A stretch of 64,000 bases of DNA, from positions 1 through 64,000 of the forward strand of contig JAVYIG010006556.1 in the NCBI GenBank assembly GCA_035222895.1, read 5' to 3'. The DNA is from Strongylocentrotus droebachiensis (Eukaryota; Echinodermata; Echinoidea; Camarodonta; Strongylocentrotidae). The first letter of the stretch is position 1, and the number at the start of each line of letters is the position of its first letter. The notes beneath the pieces were generated by a model. It saw nothing but the letters and a program-made list of their open reading frames with translations, did not search any database and was not told where the DNA came from. A program made the translations under genes and the position numbers. This document shows positions 33,564 through 43,759 of the stretch, piece after piece.

Positions 33564-35008
33564 CACTCTAAAAAAAAACTGCTCAATTTGAGTCAAAATG
33601 TTACTATTTTGGGTGGTCAAAAGGAAACCACCCGACTTTTGAGTAACTTTACTCAGCATGTGTTGAGTAACAAATCTACCCATCTGTTGAGTAAAAATAT
33701 TACTCAATAAAAGAATAAATCTCTACTCAGTTTGAATGAGTCAACCTTTACTCAATATTTACTCTTTGTTTAGCGGTTTCCTTTTTTACTCAGTACTGGG
33801 TAGAAACGTAATCAACTCATGTCGAGTAAGAAACTGCTCATGAGTTGAGCCAAATTTTACTCAATTAACGAGTACATGTTTTGACTCAAATTGTTTGAGC
33901 GATTTTTTTGCTCAAATATTGAGTATGTTTTCTGGGTAACGCTTAGTTGCTCAATCAATATCGAGTAAAAACATGTACTAAGTTAAGTACATGTTTTTAC
34001 TCCATTAGGGGTGCAAACCAATGCAATAGCAGCACCTTTAGGGGTTCAATCCTGCACCCTTTAAAAGGTGCAATCCTGCACCCATCATCGAGGAATACTG
34101 GTAAAATTTGCTCGTACACAAATACATATTAAACATGCATGATGTTTCTTGGTTAGTAATCATATAATCAATATATCTATTGCTAAAACGTGAATGTAAT
34201 TGTAACATGATCAGACAAAATAATATATTGGTTAATGATTGCCAAAGGAAAATACAAAATCAAAAAATTGATGTGCATTGTCATAATTTGCTTAACAAAT
34301 CATGATAAATGTATTTTTATGTGAACACGTGGAAAGTAATCATGAATATGCATGCAATATGCAAACTTTTATTTTGCACCCTCTTTTGGTCGATAGGGTT
34401 CATTTTTGTGGGAAGGGTGCAAAATCTTATATTGCACCCTTTTTTTAACCCCTTTTCCTTCAATAGGGTTCATTTTTATGTAAAGGGTGCAAACTCTTAT
34501 TTTGCACCCTTTTTTGCACCCTTTTTTCTAAGAGTGTATCTCAGTTCTTTCGCATCTTTCTGCACGCGCACATGCGTGCACGAGACATGTACATGACGGA
34601 CAATGAAAGAGTACAAAATATCCAGTTCCTTAGGTAGACAAAGGAACATACAGCTGCTATTATGTAAAAATGTGTAGAACAGGTGTCACATGCATATTGA
34701 CAGCTAGTTGCACTTTCCATCGATCCAACTTTCACTCGCACCCGTGGTAAATTCGGGTAAGAGATCAATGTTGATTTATTTATCACCTGCCGCAGCGTAA
34801 TACCCAACCGTGGTTTACTCAAAATTGATACAAACGAAATTCGTACTCAATGTTGAGTCATTGATTTACTCTTTATCGAAGGTAACAAATTACTCGGGTG
34901 ACGAGTACCACTAAAATCAAGGTCTTACTCCAGCTTGAGTACTGAATTGCTCATTTTGTTACTCAACTTGTTTTACTCGGCACAATTTACTCGCTGACAT
35001 TAAGAGTG
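33564..35008. mobile_element. CACTA/EnSpm-like non-autonomous element, GAGTAA subterminal repeats
   Basis: The termini are CACTCTAAAAAAAAACTGCT at the left and ACATTAAGAGTG at the right, flanked on both sides by TA (33,562-33,563 and 35,009-35,010), a plausible 2-bp target duplication. The subterminal regions hold many TTACTCAA/TTGAGTAA-type words in both orientations. CACT[G/C]TAAAAA ends with dense element-specific subterminal repeats are characteristic of deuterostome EnSpm elements. There is no transposase. A second element is nested at about 34,000-34,536. Confidence 0.8.
34000..34536. mobile_element. Nested CACTA-like element with GGGTGCA repeats
   Basis: The right end TTTTTTCTAAGAGTG finishes at 34,536, followed by TA. 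Repeats of GGGTGCAAA and TGCACCC flank a GAGTAA-free interior. The left end is degenerate (CTCCATTAGGGGTGCAAAC). It sits inside the 33,564-35,008 element, whose GAGTAA repeats resume after it. Confidence 0.65.
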
Positions 35009-35590
35009 TAGGCGGCTATTACCCTTTAATCACAATAGCACCCACCCCTACCCACACACACATACACAATCACCATACTCGTAATATACTATTGTAATCA
35101 ATCTTTGTGGAAGTAAAATAAAGATGTTTACGCTTAGTGTTTGGAGGTCACAATATGTACTGGATAGTCATAACCGTGTACAAAATCAATGTCATTTTGC
35201 ATTTTCACTTTATTACTAGGCCAAATTACATCCTATGAAAGGGATTTAGTAACATTACTTTGTGGACATATCGGATCATACCAATACATATTTTATTAAT
35301 CCCCCATCACTTTTTGCAATTGTCAACAAAGTTACTGATTCCCTTTAACATGGATTTTCTCACATTATCTTATCAGTGGGCATATTATCTCACAAATTTA
35401 CTTGACCCATTCGAAAGGGCGTTTTTTCCATTGAAATTGCTGATTTGCAGAAAATGCGTTCGAAGAGGGCTGCGCTCAGATTTGTGAATATATCGTTGCG
35501 TTTAGATCTATTTATTTGTCCATTAAACATATAGTATTGAACTTGTTCTATTCTTATCGATGTTAGTTATTCTATAGCTTTACATAATTA
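35009..35590. other. No gene seen
   Basis: AT-rich sequence with a short CACACA microsatellite at 35,053-35,070, between the CACTA element and the truncated Gmr1-like element. Confidence 0.4.
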
Positions 35591-36115
35591 TTAGAGGTTT
35601 TTCATAATTATTAATGACATCCTATATAATGAAGTATTTATTATTAAACACGTATTCGGACTCCTTTTTGCGCAATTTGTCAAGAATTCTGAAAACTTAT
35701 ACATTTGCACGTTAAAAGAAGTAGACGCATCAACATCGCTGTTGTAATTTAATGGGCTTGTCACTAACGAGAATTGGGCAATACGGCACGGTAACAACTG
35801 AGGGCCCTTTATCGGCGGTTTCATCATCCTGGCGATCGTCGAATCACTCAGACGTGGATATCTTTCGATGAGCCCTGGAACGGTCTCGATGAGGTGTTCT
35901 TTGATAGCTGGTATACTGGTTCCGCAAGTCCCTATCTCTTCTCGGCGACGACAGCGTGCTCGGAAGCCGTTGCTCTCGACGAAGGCCGTTGTTACTGGAA
36001 CGACATCAGGGAACTCTTCAAGCAGCAATGGACGACCCGAGACTGGACGCCGCTCCTTCTTCCCCGCCGTGCCGTTCGCAGGTCCGCCCTTGCGTTTACG
36101 AGTGTATGTAGTCAT
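35591..36115 (-). CDS. Unidentified open frame beside the broken Gmr1-like RT
   Basis: A 174-codon antisense frame. The first 110 residues look like real protein: a basic N-terminus (TRKRKGGPANGT, GKKERRPVSG), then a helical-looking stretch with IKEHLIETVPGLIERYPRLS and SDSTIARMMKPP. The last 60 residues look non-coding. It directly adjoins the point where the reverse transcriptase reading ends (near 36,135), so it is probably a fragment of another mobile element's gene joined by rearrangement. I do not recognise the family. Confidence 0.4.
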   Translation of the reverse strand: MTTYTRKRKGGPANGTAGKKERRPVSGRPLLLEEFPDVVPVTTAFVESNGFRARCRRREEIGTCGTSIPAIKEHLIETVPGLIERYPRLSDSTIARMMKPPIKGPQLLPCRIAQFSLVTSPLNYNSDVDASTSFNVQMYKFSEFLTNCAKRSPNTCLIINTSLYRMSLIIMKNL

Positions 36116-36660
36116 GATGCTGATTTCGATGTCGCCGGAGCATTCACCAAACCAAAAGGCATAGCCTTAAACTGAAACAGGCCATCTGGTGTCACAAAAG
36201 CTGTGAGTGGCTTTGCTTCGTCAGTCAGAGGCACTTGCCAGTAGCCTTTGGTCAAGTCTATCTCTGTGAAAAATCGGTCAGTGGCTAATTTACTGAAGAT
36301 TTCCTCTGCGTCTGGGATGGGTTCCGCATCAGTCACTGTGACGTGGTTGAGTTTACGGTAGTCACAACAAAACCTCATTGCCCCATCCTTCTTTTTAACC
36401 ATGACTACCGGGGACGCGTACAGTGAGGATGAAGGCTCCAATATGTCCAGATCGATCATCTTACGAAGCTCTTGACTTCCTCACGTAGCGCATGGGGTAA
36501 CGGATAAGGTTTGCATTTGATAGGCTCCTTATCAGTCAACTTTATGTCATGTTTCGCAAGGTTGGTCCATCCTGGTAAATCAGTCATTGTGGCCTCAAAC
36601 TCTCGAAGAATGGCGTCAACTTCATCATGCTGATCTTGGGTCAAGTGTGGGCTGATCTGT
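36112..36660 (-). pseudogene. Reverse transcriptase N-terminal half (Gmr1-like)
   Basis: Frames at 36,644-36,456 and 36,459-36,112 together carry DIKLTDKEPIKCKPYPLP, SPVVMVKKKDGAMRFCCDYR, the motif-A-like FTEIDLTKGYWQ and KAMPFGLVNAPAT. A frame shift relative to the upstream integrase lies near 36,650 and another near 36,460. The sequence is cut off before the catalytic YxDD box. Confidence 0.9.
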
Positions 36661-38293
36661 ACATCATCTCTGGTTTCCGCCTGAATAATGTCCTAAGGGA
36701 TAATAAGCTATCATCGACCACTGATGTACATGCCACATCCAAGAGGCCAGCATGTTCCTCCGTCCTGAAGAATTTCTTTAGGAGATTGGCATGGAAAGTT
36801 TTGGTCTTTCCATCCTTGTCTATCCTATAGTCCATCTGTCCTACCTTCCCAACTACCTTGAATGGACCTTTCCAGTGCATCAACAGTTTGTTGTTGTCAC
36901 TCGGAAGTAGAAGAAGGACTTCATCATCAACTTCAAACTTTCTCTCCTTTGCTTTCTTATTGTACTGTCTCCTGTACCTCTGTGCTGATTTGCTGAGATT
37001 ATTTTGGGCAACTTCACAAGTCAATTGCAGCCTGTCTTTCAGATCCAATACATACTGATAGGTAGTCTTGGTATCTGGTTCATCAACCTCTCCAGTCAGC
37101 AGCTCCCGTAGGATAGCAAGAGGGCCTCGAACTGCTCTCCCAAACAGAAGTTCAAAGGGTGAGAATCCCGTACTCTCCTGCACTGACTCTCTGTAAGCAA
37201 AGAAGAGGGGGTTCAAATACCTACCCTAGTCCTTGGGTCGTTCTTCACACATCTTGCGGAGCATGGACTTCAATGTTCCATTGAAACGTTCAACCAGCCC
37301 GTTGGAAGCGGGATGATAAGGTGTAGTCGTCATCTGACGGATGGAGAATAGACGACTGACTTCCTTCATCAGCTCTGATGTGAATTGGCTGCCGCGGTCT
37401 GTCAACACTTCTCGTGGTATCCCCACCCTGGAGTAGATGTCTATCAGTGCCTCTGCAACTGTCTGTGCATCAATCCTGCGAAGTGCTACAGCTTCTGGGT
37501 AACGTGTAGTATAGTCTACAACGTTAAGAATGTACCGATTACCTTTGTTAGTAGCAGGTTATATCGGTCCAACCAGGTCCATCGCCACACGTCTAAAAGG
37601 TTCATCGATGAGAGGGGTTGATCCCAGAGGCATCTTCGTAACCTTGCCCTTAGGCGAAGTACGCTGACATGGTCCACATGACCGACAATACCGCACTATA
37701 TATGCATGCATACCTGGCCAGAAAAAGTGCATCCAAATCTTATTACGGGTCTTTTTAGTTCCAAAATGACAACCAAGAATAGATTCATGAGCAAGCTTCA
37801 AGACTTGATTCCTGAATTTAGTGGGTACCACCACTTGCACGAGTACATCTGACCCTGGGGTTGCATCAATAAATTCTCTATAGAGTACATCCTTCTTAAC
37901 GAGAAAGTAAGAAGAATTTCCACTCCTACTTATCTTCTTTTCTCCACTTCCAGTGAGTTTCCTAGAAGCATCCAGTGCATTGTCCTCCTTCTGGGCCTGG
38001 ATTAGATCATCCACAGACACAATGTCATCCAGTGAATCAGGTACTTGAAGGGGAGGCCTCGTACGGCCTGCCTGCCGCTTCTGTCCTCTTGTCTCTACTG
38101 CGTTGGCCTGATGATCTTTTGGCTTCCAGTCTTGGTCTGGGTCAGCTGGTTGCCGGGCTCCATGAATATTCCCTGGTACAATATCATAAACGGGTGTTAG
38201 CACACACAAAGTTTCTGCCTTACCCGTGAAGAAGGGAGTATCTAGCTCGATCGTTTTAACTTGGAAGGTTCTGATCGTCCGATCAATGAGCAA
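36641..38293 (-). pseudogene. Integrase (Gmr1-like), interrupted by stops
   Basis: The N-terminal HHCC zinc module is visible (HESILGCHFGTKK ... YCRSCGPCQ, about 37,660-37,800). The first core Asp lies in VVDYTTRYPEA (about 37,510), the second in LTDRGSQF (about 37,400) and the Glu in NGLVERFNG (about 37,290). The C-terminal GPF/Y-type module LMHWKGPFKVVGKVGQMDYR follows (about 36,850). In-frame stops fall at about 37,560 (TAA) and about 37,216 (TAG). Its position upstream of RT is the key oddity. Confidence 0.9.
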
Positions 38294-38332
38294 GCAAGTC
38301 CGCTGTTCTCCAGTGAACTGCTCCTCCGAAAC

Positions 38333-39178
38333 CTAGTCTTGCCGAACAATGACAGTCGTACAACCGCTGTCACGTAGAACATCCACGAGCTTCCCGTTCA
38401 CCATTCCCTTGATGACTGGCATCTCTACTGGTGAACCACTCGCTGTTGCTGATAGTACCGGGAGGGTTTCGCCAGATGCTAGCTTCACTCCGGTTCCATC
38501 TTCGGTGAGGTTTTCCCTCACGATGAGACTCAAACCCTTCGAGTCATCTGGATGAGCTGTCTCTCTTGAGTCAGTAGTAGGTCCTGCTGCAGCATCATGT
38601 CTGGCTGATGTATCATCTGCTGACCTGCCTTTGACGAGACTTGATCCCATCTCACGTCGACCTTTCTTTACACTTGGGCAATTGAAAGAAAGATGTCCGA
38701 ATTTATTACAAGTGTAACATTTCTTGTTACAAAGATTAGAGTTGATTTGATTCTCAGACCTACTTAATCTGTTATCACTACTTGAACTAGTAGAACTGTT
38801 TGGACTCTTAGTACTACTTGAACTGTTAGAACTAGACTGCTGGGTTTCTGTAGACGGTCTATCTCTCATTCTACGTGTCCGTGGGTCTGAGTGAGCATCT
38901 CTATACTGATCTGCAAGGATTAAAAGATTCTGCAAACTCGAAGGTTGTCGTTCCTTGATGAACATTAACAACTCTTTGTTGCTTGTATCCAATACTTGCT
39001 CCTGTAGTATGAGACTCTTCACCCCATCTATACTACTATCATAGGGACTATAAAGTTCTAGCCATCTATCAAAGTATTTTTCAATCCTAGATGCAAATTG
39101 AATATACGTTTCTCCTGATATGATTTTTGCCTGCCGAAACTTCAACCTATATCCCTCCTCCGTTAAATTATAATTCAA
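38333..39178 (-). pseudogene. Gag C-terminal part with SCAN-like region, zinc knuckle and protease start
   Basis: Residues about 21-95 (39,118-38,894) hold ETYIQFASRIEKYFDRWLEL and later LILQEQVLDTSNKELLMFIK, which resemble the vertebrate SCAN domain. A serine-rich linker follows, then the CCHC knuckle CYTCNKFGHLSFNC (about 38,719-38,677). The retroviral-type aspartic protease motif RDSGCTTVIV (about 38,370-38,340) ends the frame at a TAG near 38,333, after which the same frame continues into pol. Confidence 0.85.
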
Positions 39179-39621
39179 TAATTCAATAAGGCGGTCTTTA
39201 CTGCATTATAATTCTTAGCCTCATCTACTGTAAGTCGTGAAATAATCTGAAGTGGTTTCCCTGTTAACAAAGCGGACACTGCTAAAGCCCAAACATCAGT
39301 GTTCCAATCTACACTAGCGGCATGTTTTTCAAAACGACATAGATAGCTATCAATATCATCCTTCCCATCCTGAAAAGGTGGGATAGGAGGTATCCTGACT
39401 TTAGGAACTGATTGAGTATTTCCTGCATCCCTCCTAAGCTCCGCTTACTTAATCTGTTGTGCAACTAACTCTGACTCTAGCCTTCTAGCTTCACTTGTAG
39501 AAGCTCTTGCTTCGGCCCTTTCATCCCTTGCTTCATTCACATAATCATCCAAATACACCTTCAGATCATTCCCACTTAAGCCAACAATTTTCCCTTGTTC
39601 GAAAAATTTCTCGCGATCCAT
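39179..39621 (-). pseudogene. Gag N-terminal part
   Basis: The frame from the Met at 39,621 (MDREKFFEQGKIVGLSG) stops at 39,445. A shifted frame then reads PPIPPFQDGKDDIDSYLCRF, typical gag/capsid N-terminal sequence, and leads into the frame at 39,178. At least two frame breaks separate these blocks. Confidence 0.75.
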
Positions 39622-39843
39622 GCTAATTATATTGTAGCGCACTTACCCTCCTATCAAATGAGTATACAGGTGTCAGGGCAATGGCCGTAGGTGAAGAACT
39701 CCTGTTAGCTCGAGTATCGCTACCATGCACTATTCCTTTCTACAAGGAAGGAAACCAAAATACAAACAAGTTAATTCAGTGTGCAAGCTCTACATTCAAT
39801 ACAAACTCCTATACAATTTTAACTGAACCTATCATAAAAGATA

Positions 39844-39861
39844 GTCCCTTCGTGGTCGCCA
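39844..39861 (-). promoter_or_regulatory. Primer-binding site, tRNA-Arg type
   Basis: The + strand reads GTCCCTTCGTGGTCGCCA, which looks like the 3' end of an animal tRNA-Arg (acceptor strand CGTGGTC, discriminator G, CCA). On the element's minus strand this is complementary to that tRNA, a few bases inside the 5' LTR. Confidence 0.8.
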
Positions 39862-39864
39862 ATT

Positions 39865-40191
39865 TGTCAGATCCAAGCACTGTACTTTGCTATGTCTGGC
39901 GATAGGTTCTAGTTCTGTTGGTATAGGGGTTTGTTATGGATTTAACACACAAAGAAAAACACAAATTTCATTCGTTCTCTGTATAGTTACATCTTACCAC
40001 CACACTTTATTAATGAAATTAACAAAAGAAATATCAACCTGCATTCTCCAAGACGTGTATTCTACAGGTATATCCTGGTGATGAACAATGAAAATAGTAT
40101 CACGTGTCTTTTACCCTCATGCAAAATATTCCCACAATCTTCCTGTGTTTCTAAGCAAAATAATCATTACCCCTTTTGGTGCAGTACTGCA
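39865..40191 (-). mobile_element. 5' LTR of the Gmr1-like element (limits approximate)
   Basis: TGTCAG begins at 39,865 next to the primer-binding site, and host intron (AACTCTTTTTAG) resumes at about 40,195 after TACTGCA, giving TG...CA ends. Antisense AATAAA is at 40,006-40,011, a plausible LTR poly-A signal. No matching 3' LTR exists in the window, so the outer limit cannot be confirmed by comparison. Confidence 0.6.
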
Positions 40192-40206
40192 AGTAACTCT
40201 TTTTAG

Positions 40207-40263
40207 ATGTTCGACCCAGTGTGGTCTGATTACTAAACATCAGAACCAGACAGAACATGCTAG
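40207..40263 (+). pseudogene. Degenerate micro-exon, class A
   Basis: The acceptor CTTTTTAG precedes it. Phase 0 starts MFDPVWSDY and then hits TAA. The end is TAG|GTCTATATCC. Clearly class A but broken. Confidence 0.6.
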
Positions 40264-40809
40264 GTCTATATCCATTCCTTATAGCCATTCAGTCCATTGC
40301 TGCCAGTCCATGAATTTGCTATCAATGATGATTTGTTTCTTCTTAAGTCGGAACTATGGGGCATATCAAAACACCTCCAACCAGAAAATATCTTGATTTC
40401 AATTTGTTTCCCAATGCTTTGTAGCCTATCTCCACAAGCTTTATTTATTTTAATCACATACAAGTGTATTAGGGAATAACCACAATTTGATGAAATCTTT
40501 GTATCAACTCTCTTGGATTTTCTCATAGAAGAATAGCAGGATTGATCATACAACTTTCCAAGTTAGAAAAACATCTGAAAATATCCTTCATGGATTTTGA
40601 AGATGTCTGCAGTTCTGAGCATTATATGAGGCAACGATCTTATTGTAATGCGAAACCCACTGTGTATTTGTACGAGATCTTTCAGAGAATATGAGAAGTT
40701 TAATTATGACCTTTACCCATGGACGTAGATGCTTAAACACTTCTACTCACTTAATTATTGTTGGAAGGACGTAACATTATAATGTAAAGATGGTTTGATT
40801 TATTTTCAG

Positions 40810-40875
40810 TTGATATGGAATAAAGGAGGCGAGGGATCTGACGATTCACCTCCAGAATGGGCTAGACCGTTCAAG
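40810..40875 (+). CDS. Micro-exon, class B (66 nt)
   Basis: The acceptor TTATTTTCAG precedes it and the donor AAG|GTTTGTAAGC follows. Phase 0 is open: it starts LIWNKGGEGSDDSPP and ends ARPFK. Closest to the exon at 26,767. Confidence 0.6.
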
Positions 40876-41392
40876 GTTTGTAAGCTTAAGGTTTTTATTC
40901 CATTTCCTACATCAGGTCCACGTCCAACTATCTTGGCTTGGTATATTCATGGACCTACTACGAAGGTATATTGAAGAAAAGCAGAATTGATTATACAACT
41001 TAGGTCGAAAATCGTTAACAACTCTCATCTCACTGATTACGGAACAACGTGAATTACAAAGAGCCATTCATTAAAACAATAAAATGATGGAGATGTCTCC
41101 ACAAAAAGCCTCGGTAATCTGCCTTGTAAGAGAAATCAGTCTTCCCCATTGAAAACAATTGTACCCGACACAATGCTTCTATATGATCATATTGGGGTTA
41201 TATGACTTGCTAAAGGTTTACTTTCTGAAGGTTCATAATTCCAAAACACAAATTGCCAGTTGGTTTGTTCATGCCACTTTAAGTATCCCCTTTGGGGAAA
41301 AAACCCTGAAACAACACCCTTTGGGGTCACATCGTCCTGTTTAGATGACATGCTTTATAAATGCTCTTAAATTTCTCCCCAAATCTTTCCAG

Positions 41393-41449
41393 AAAATCGT
41401 CCCAGAGTTTGCTGACTACGCAAGGACAGAACCAGAGATACAACGGAAG
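41393..41449 (+). CDS. Micro-exon, class A (57 nt)
   Basis: The acceptor AAATCTTTCCAG precedes it and the donor AAG|GTTTATATAT follows. Phase 0 reads KIVPEFADYARTEPEIQRK. Confidence 0.6.
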
Positions 41450-41938
41450 GTTTATATATATATATAAGTTCTAGCCATCAAATCCATTGCTTCTAATTCA
41501 TGTATTTGCTATGTATTAAAAAAGATTTGTATCTTCCTATGTCTGAACTACGAGGCATTTCAAAGCACGTCTGAAAAAGAAAAAGAAATGATTTGAGTTT
41601 GTTTCCCAATGCTATGTTCCCTTTTCCCACAAGTTTGAGTTGTTACATTCATGTAAAAGGTGCATCTCAAAATATACAAAACAAATAGCGAAAATGAATT
41701 GAATTAATGGATTCATAAGGGGTTTGTAGTTCTCAGTATTATATGAGGCAATGACCTTTATGCTATGCTGAACCCACATTTTCTTGGTTTACAATTAATC
41801 TGAGATTATGAGAAGCAAAGTTGTGACATCTAGGCCTACCCATGGACGTAGATGCTTAGAACCTTTTACGTACCTAATTTTTGATAAAGTTTGAAGGACG
41901 TAACATTAAAATGGAAATATGCTATTATTTATTTTCAG

Positions 41939-41992
41939 TTGATAGAGTGGAAAAGAGGAAAAGGATTTGACGATTCTTCTACAGAATCTGAG
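41939..41992 (+). CDS. Micro-exon, class B (54 nt)
   Basis: The acceptor TTATTTTCAG precedes it and the donor GAG|GTTTGTGTGC follows. Phase 0 reads LIEWKRGKGFDDSSTESE. Confidence 0.6.
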
Positions 41993-42166
41993 GTTTGTGT
42001 GCTTGAAATTGTCAATTCCATTTGTAATTCTATGTAATTTATGACTTTTTTCTTTTATATAAACAGGTACGATATTCCGTTGCCACGAGTATTGTTACAA
42101 AATTCTTCTCATTTTAATTATATGTAATTTAGTTTTAAGTTATACCCAACACTACTTTTTTCTATA

Positions 42167-43290
42167 CAGTGCGTCCCAGAAAAACCGAGAATTATCGATG
42201 TTTTATTATAACTTAATATTTAATAACAATTATAATTAATAAATGGCACGTATTTTTAAAGCTTAGATCCTCTTCATTCATTTCATGCAACTCAGACTCA
42301 AAAACTGGAATATACAAAAAAAAAAAAGTCATTAGGCGGACATTTTCTGAATTTCCAATTTTTGTTTACATTTCTAAAAAAATTATTTTCTGCCCTTTCA
42401 ATTCATTCATTCAATTCAAAAATGGTTTTTTATCATAGCACAAACATGGTTCATACACATATAATTTTAAATGAAGGACAGCAATAGCGGGAATATTCAT
42501 GTTTACATGTTCGGCACAATAGAAAACACTTTTAAAGATATACATGCAAAAAACTAGCAATATCAACAAATAAGACTTAGGTTCTGTAACTAAAATTCAT
42601 AAACCGGTGCACAAGTTTCCAGAAATATAAAACAAACGTGAGCTGTTATTGCTTACAAATTTTCTATAAAAGTCAATACAAGCATGGTACAAAGATTAAA
42701 ATAGGTATTCTAAACAGCCTACTTGAAGGAGGACACAAGCACTAAGTATACCTGCAATAACGTTTTTCAACTTCACCGGATTGAGTGATGTATTGCACAG
42801 AGTAAAGTATGGGTTGTAATTGTGAAACGTCTGTTGATTTACGACATTGTACTAAAGATAAATAATCAACATATTTGAAGTAATGTATAGGACATTTTTT
42901 ACATAAATCATTAACCATAATTAAAAACAGAATTGGGCCAAGACGTGTCCCTTGGGGAACACCGGCTTGACGAAATTTAATATCAGACAGAATTCCATTA
43001 TATAATGTACTTTGTTTACGACATTCTAAACAACTTATGATCCAATTTATTATCCAAGGTCTGATGTGCATATTAACCATTTTTTCAATTAGAATATTGT
43101 GATCCAAGCGAACAGAAGCCTTTTAAAAATATGTACATACAATAGTTGATATAGACCTGTTGTTTTTCTGCATGTGTATAAAGATGAGGTAAAATACCCT
43201 TTTATATGACACCTCAATCAGGCAGATTGAGCTCAGGAATAACAAAGTTCTGTTTGTTTAAAGTAATGCTTGAATTTCTATGATTTGATT
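42167..43290 (-). mobile_element. Non-LTR RT fragment and flanking inserted sequence
   Basis: Host intron stops after TTTTTTCTATA (42,166) and resumes at about 43,484. The antisense frame 43,107-42,742 carries VPQGTRLGPILFLIMVNDL and KYVDYLSL, where the catalytic box should be DD, so it is inactive. The insertion's left edge is CAGTGCGTCCCAGAAAAACC next to TA, which resembles a Tc1/mariner-type terminus. No matching right end is seen, so that reading is weak. Confidence 0.65.
42742..43107 (-). pseudogene. Reverse transcriptase palm fragment
   Basis: A 121-codon antisense frame with RPWIINWIISCLECRKQS, AGVPQGTRLGPILFLIMVND and YFKYVDYLSLVQCRKS, the palm region of a non-LTR reverse transcriptase. 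The second Asp of the catalytic box is replaced by Tyr. The rest of ORF2 is missing on both sides. Confidence 0.8.
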
Positions 43291-43293
43291 AAA

Positions 43294-43480
43294 CGAATTC
43301 GTTTTCACTGGCTGCCTGCCGTAGCAACAAACATAATTGATAAAAGGTTTAACCCCGTTTCGTTTACAATCAGCCATGCATGAAGTCTTTTGTCTATGGC
43401 TGATCTTCAACGAAACGGAGTTAAGATTTTTGGTTAATTATGTTTGTTGCTACGGCAGGCAGCCAGTGAAAACGCATTCG
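43294..43480. mobile_element. Foldback/MITE-like element, almost fully self-complementary
   Basis: The 45-bp outer arms (starting CGAATTCGTTTTCACTGGCT, closing AGCCAGTGAAAACGCATTCG) differ at one base. Inner arms also pair (CCGTTTCGTTTACAATCAGC with GCTGATCTTCAACGAAACGG), leaving a loop of about 20 bases. Host intron resumes within a few bases on the right. Confidence 0.85.
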
Positions 43481-43691
43481 TGTGTAAACAGGCAAGATAT
43501 TACGTCGCCAGAAGTATGGTTAAAACATGCTTTACATCTTGATTGTATTAGCGGTAAAAGCTATTATTGTAAATTAAGAAGTCAAAAGGATTGTACAATC
43601 TGCCTTGTCAGATAAATTTTGGGTCAAAATTTCCTGTTTGGACCACTTGCTTTAATATAAATGCTCTTAAATCCTTCCTCAACTCTTTCAG

Positions 43692-43754
43692 ATAAGCGTG
43701 CTACCCAACTCAGAGACGTATTTGCGAAGACGTAGGAGATCACGTTCGCACAAG
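43692..43754 (+). CDS. Micro-exon, class C (63 nt)
   Basis: The acceptor CAACTCTTTCAG precedes it and the donor AAG|GTTTGTATCT follows. Phase 0 is open: it starts ISVLPNSETYLRRRRR and ends RSHK. Confidence 0.6.
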
Positions 43755-43759
43755 GTTTG

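Larger units (their letters stand above)
36112..39621 (-). mobile_element. Gmr1-like Ty3/gypsy retrotransposon internal region, 3'-truncated
   Basis: Antisense order is gag (zinc knuckle), protease, integrase (HHCC, D-D-E core, GPF/Y tail), then the start of reverse transcriptase. Canonical Ty3/gypsy pol is PR-RT-RH-IN. Integrase before RT with otherwise gypsy-like domains is the defining feature of the deuterostome Gmr1-like group. RT stops after the NAPAT region at about 36,135; the catalytic YxDD box, RNase H and the 3' LTR are gone. At least three in-frame stops and several frameshifts make it dead. Confidence 0.9.

Noticed and set aside
33564-35008. CRISPR-like array from regularly spaced short repeats
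   Set aside because: Repeats are very short, irregular and in both orientations, with CACTA termini, in a eukaryotic context.
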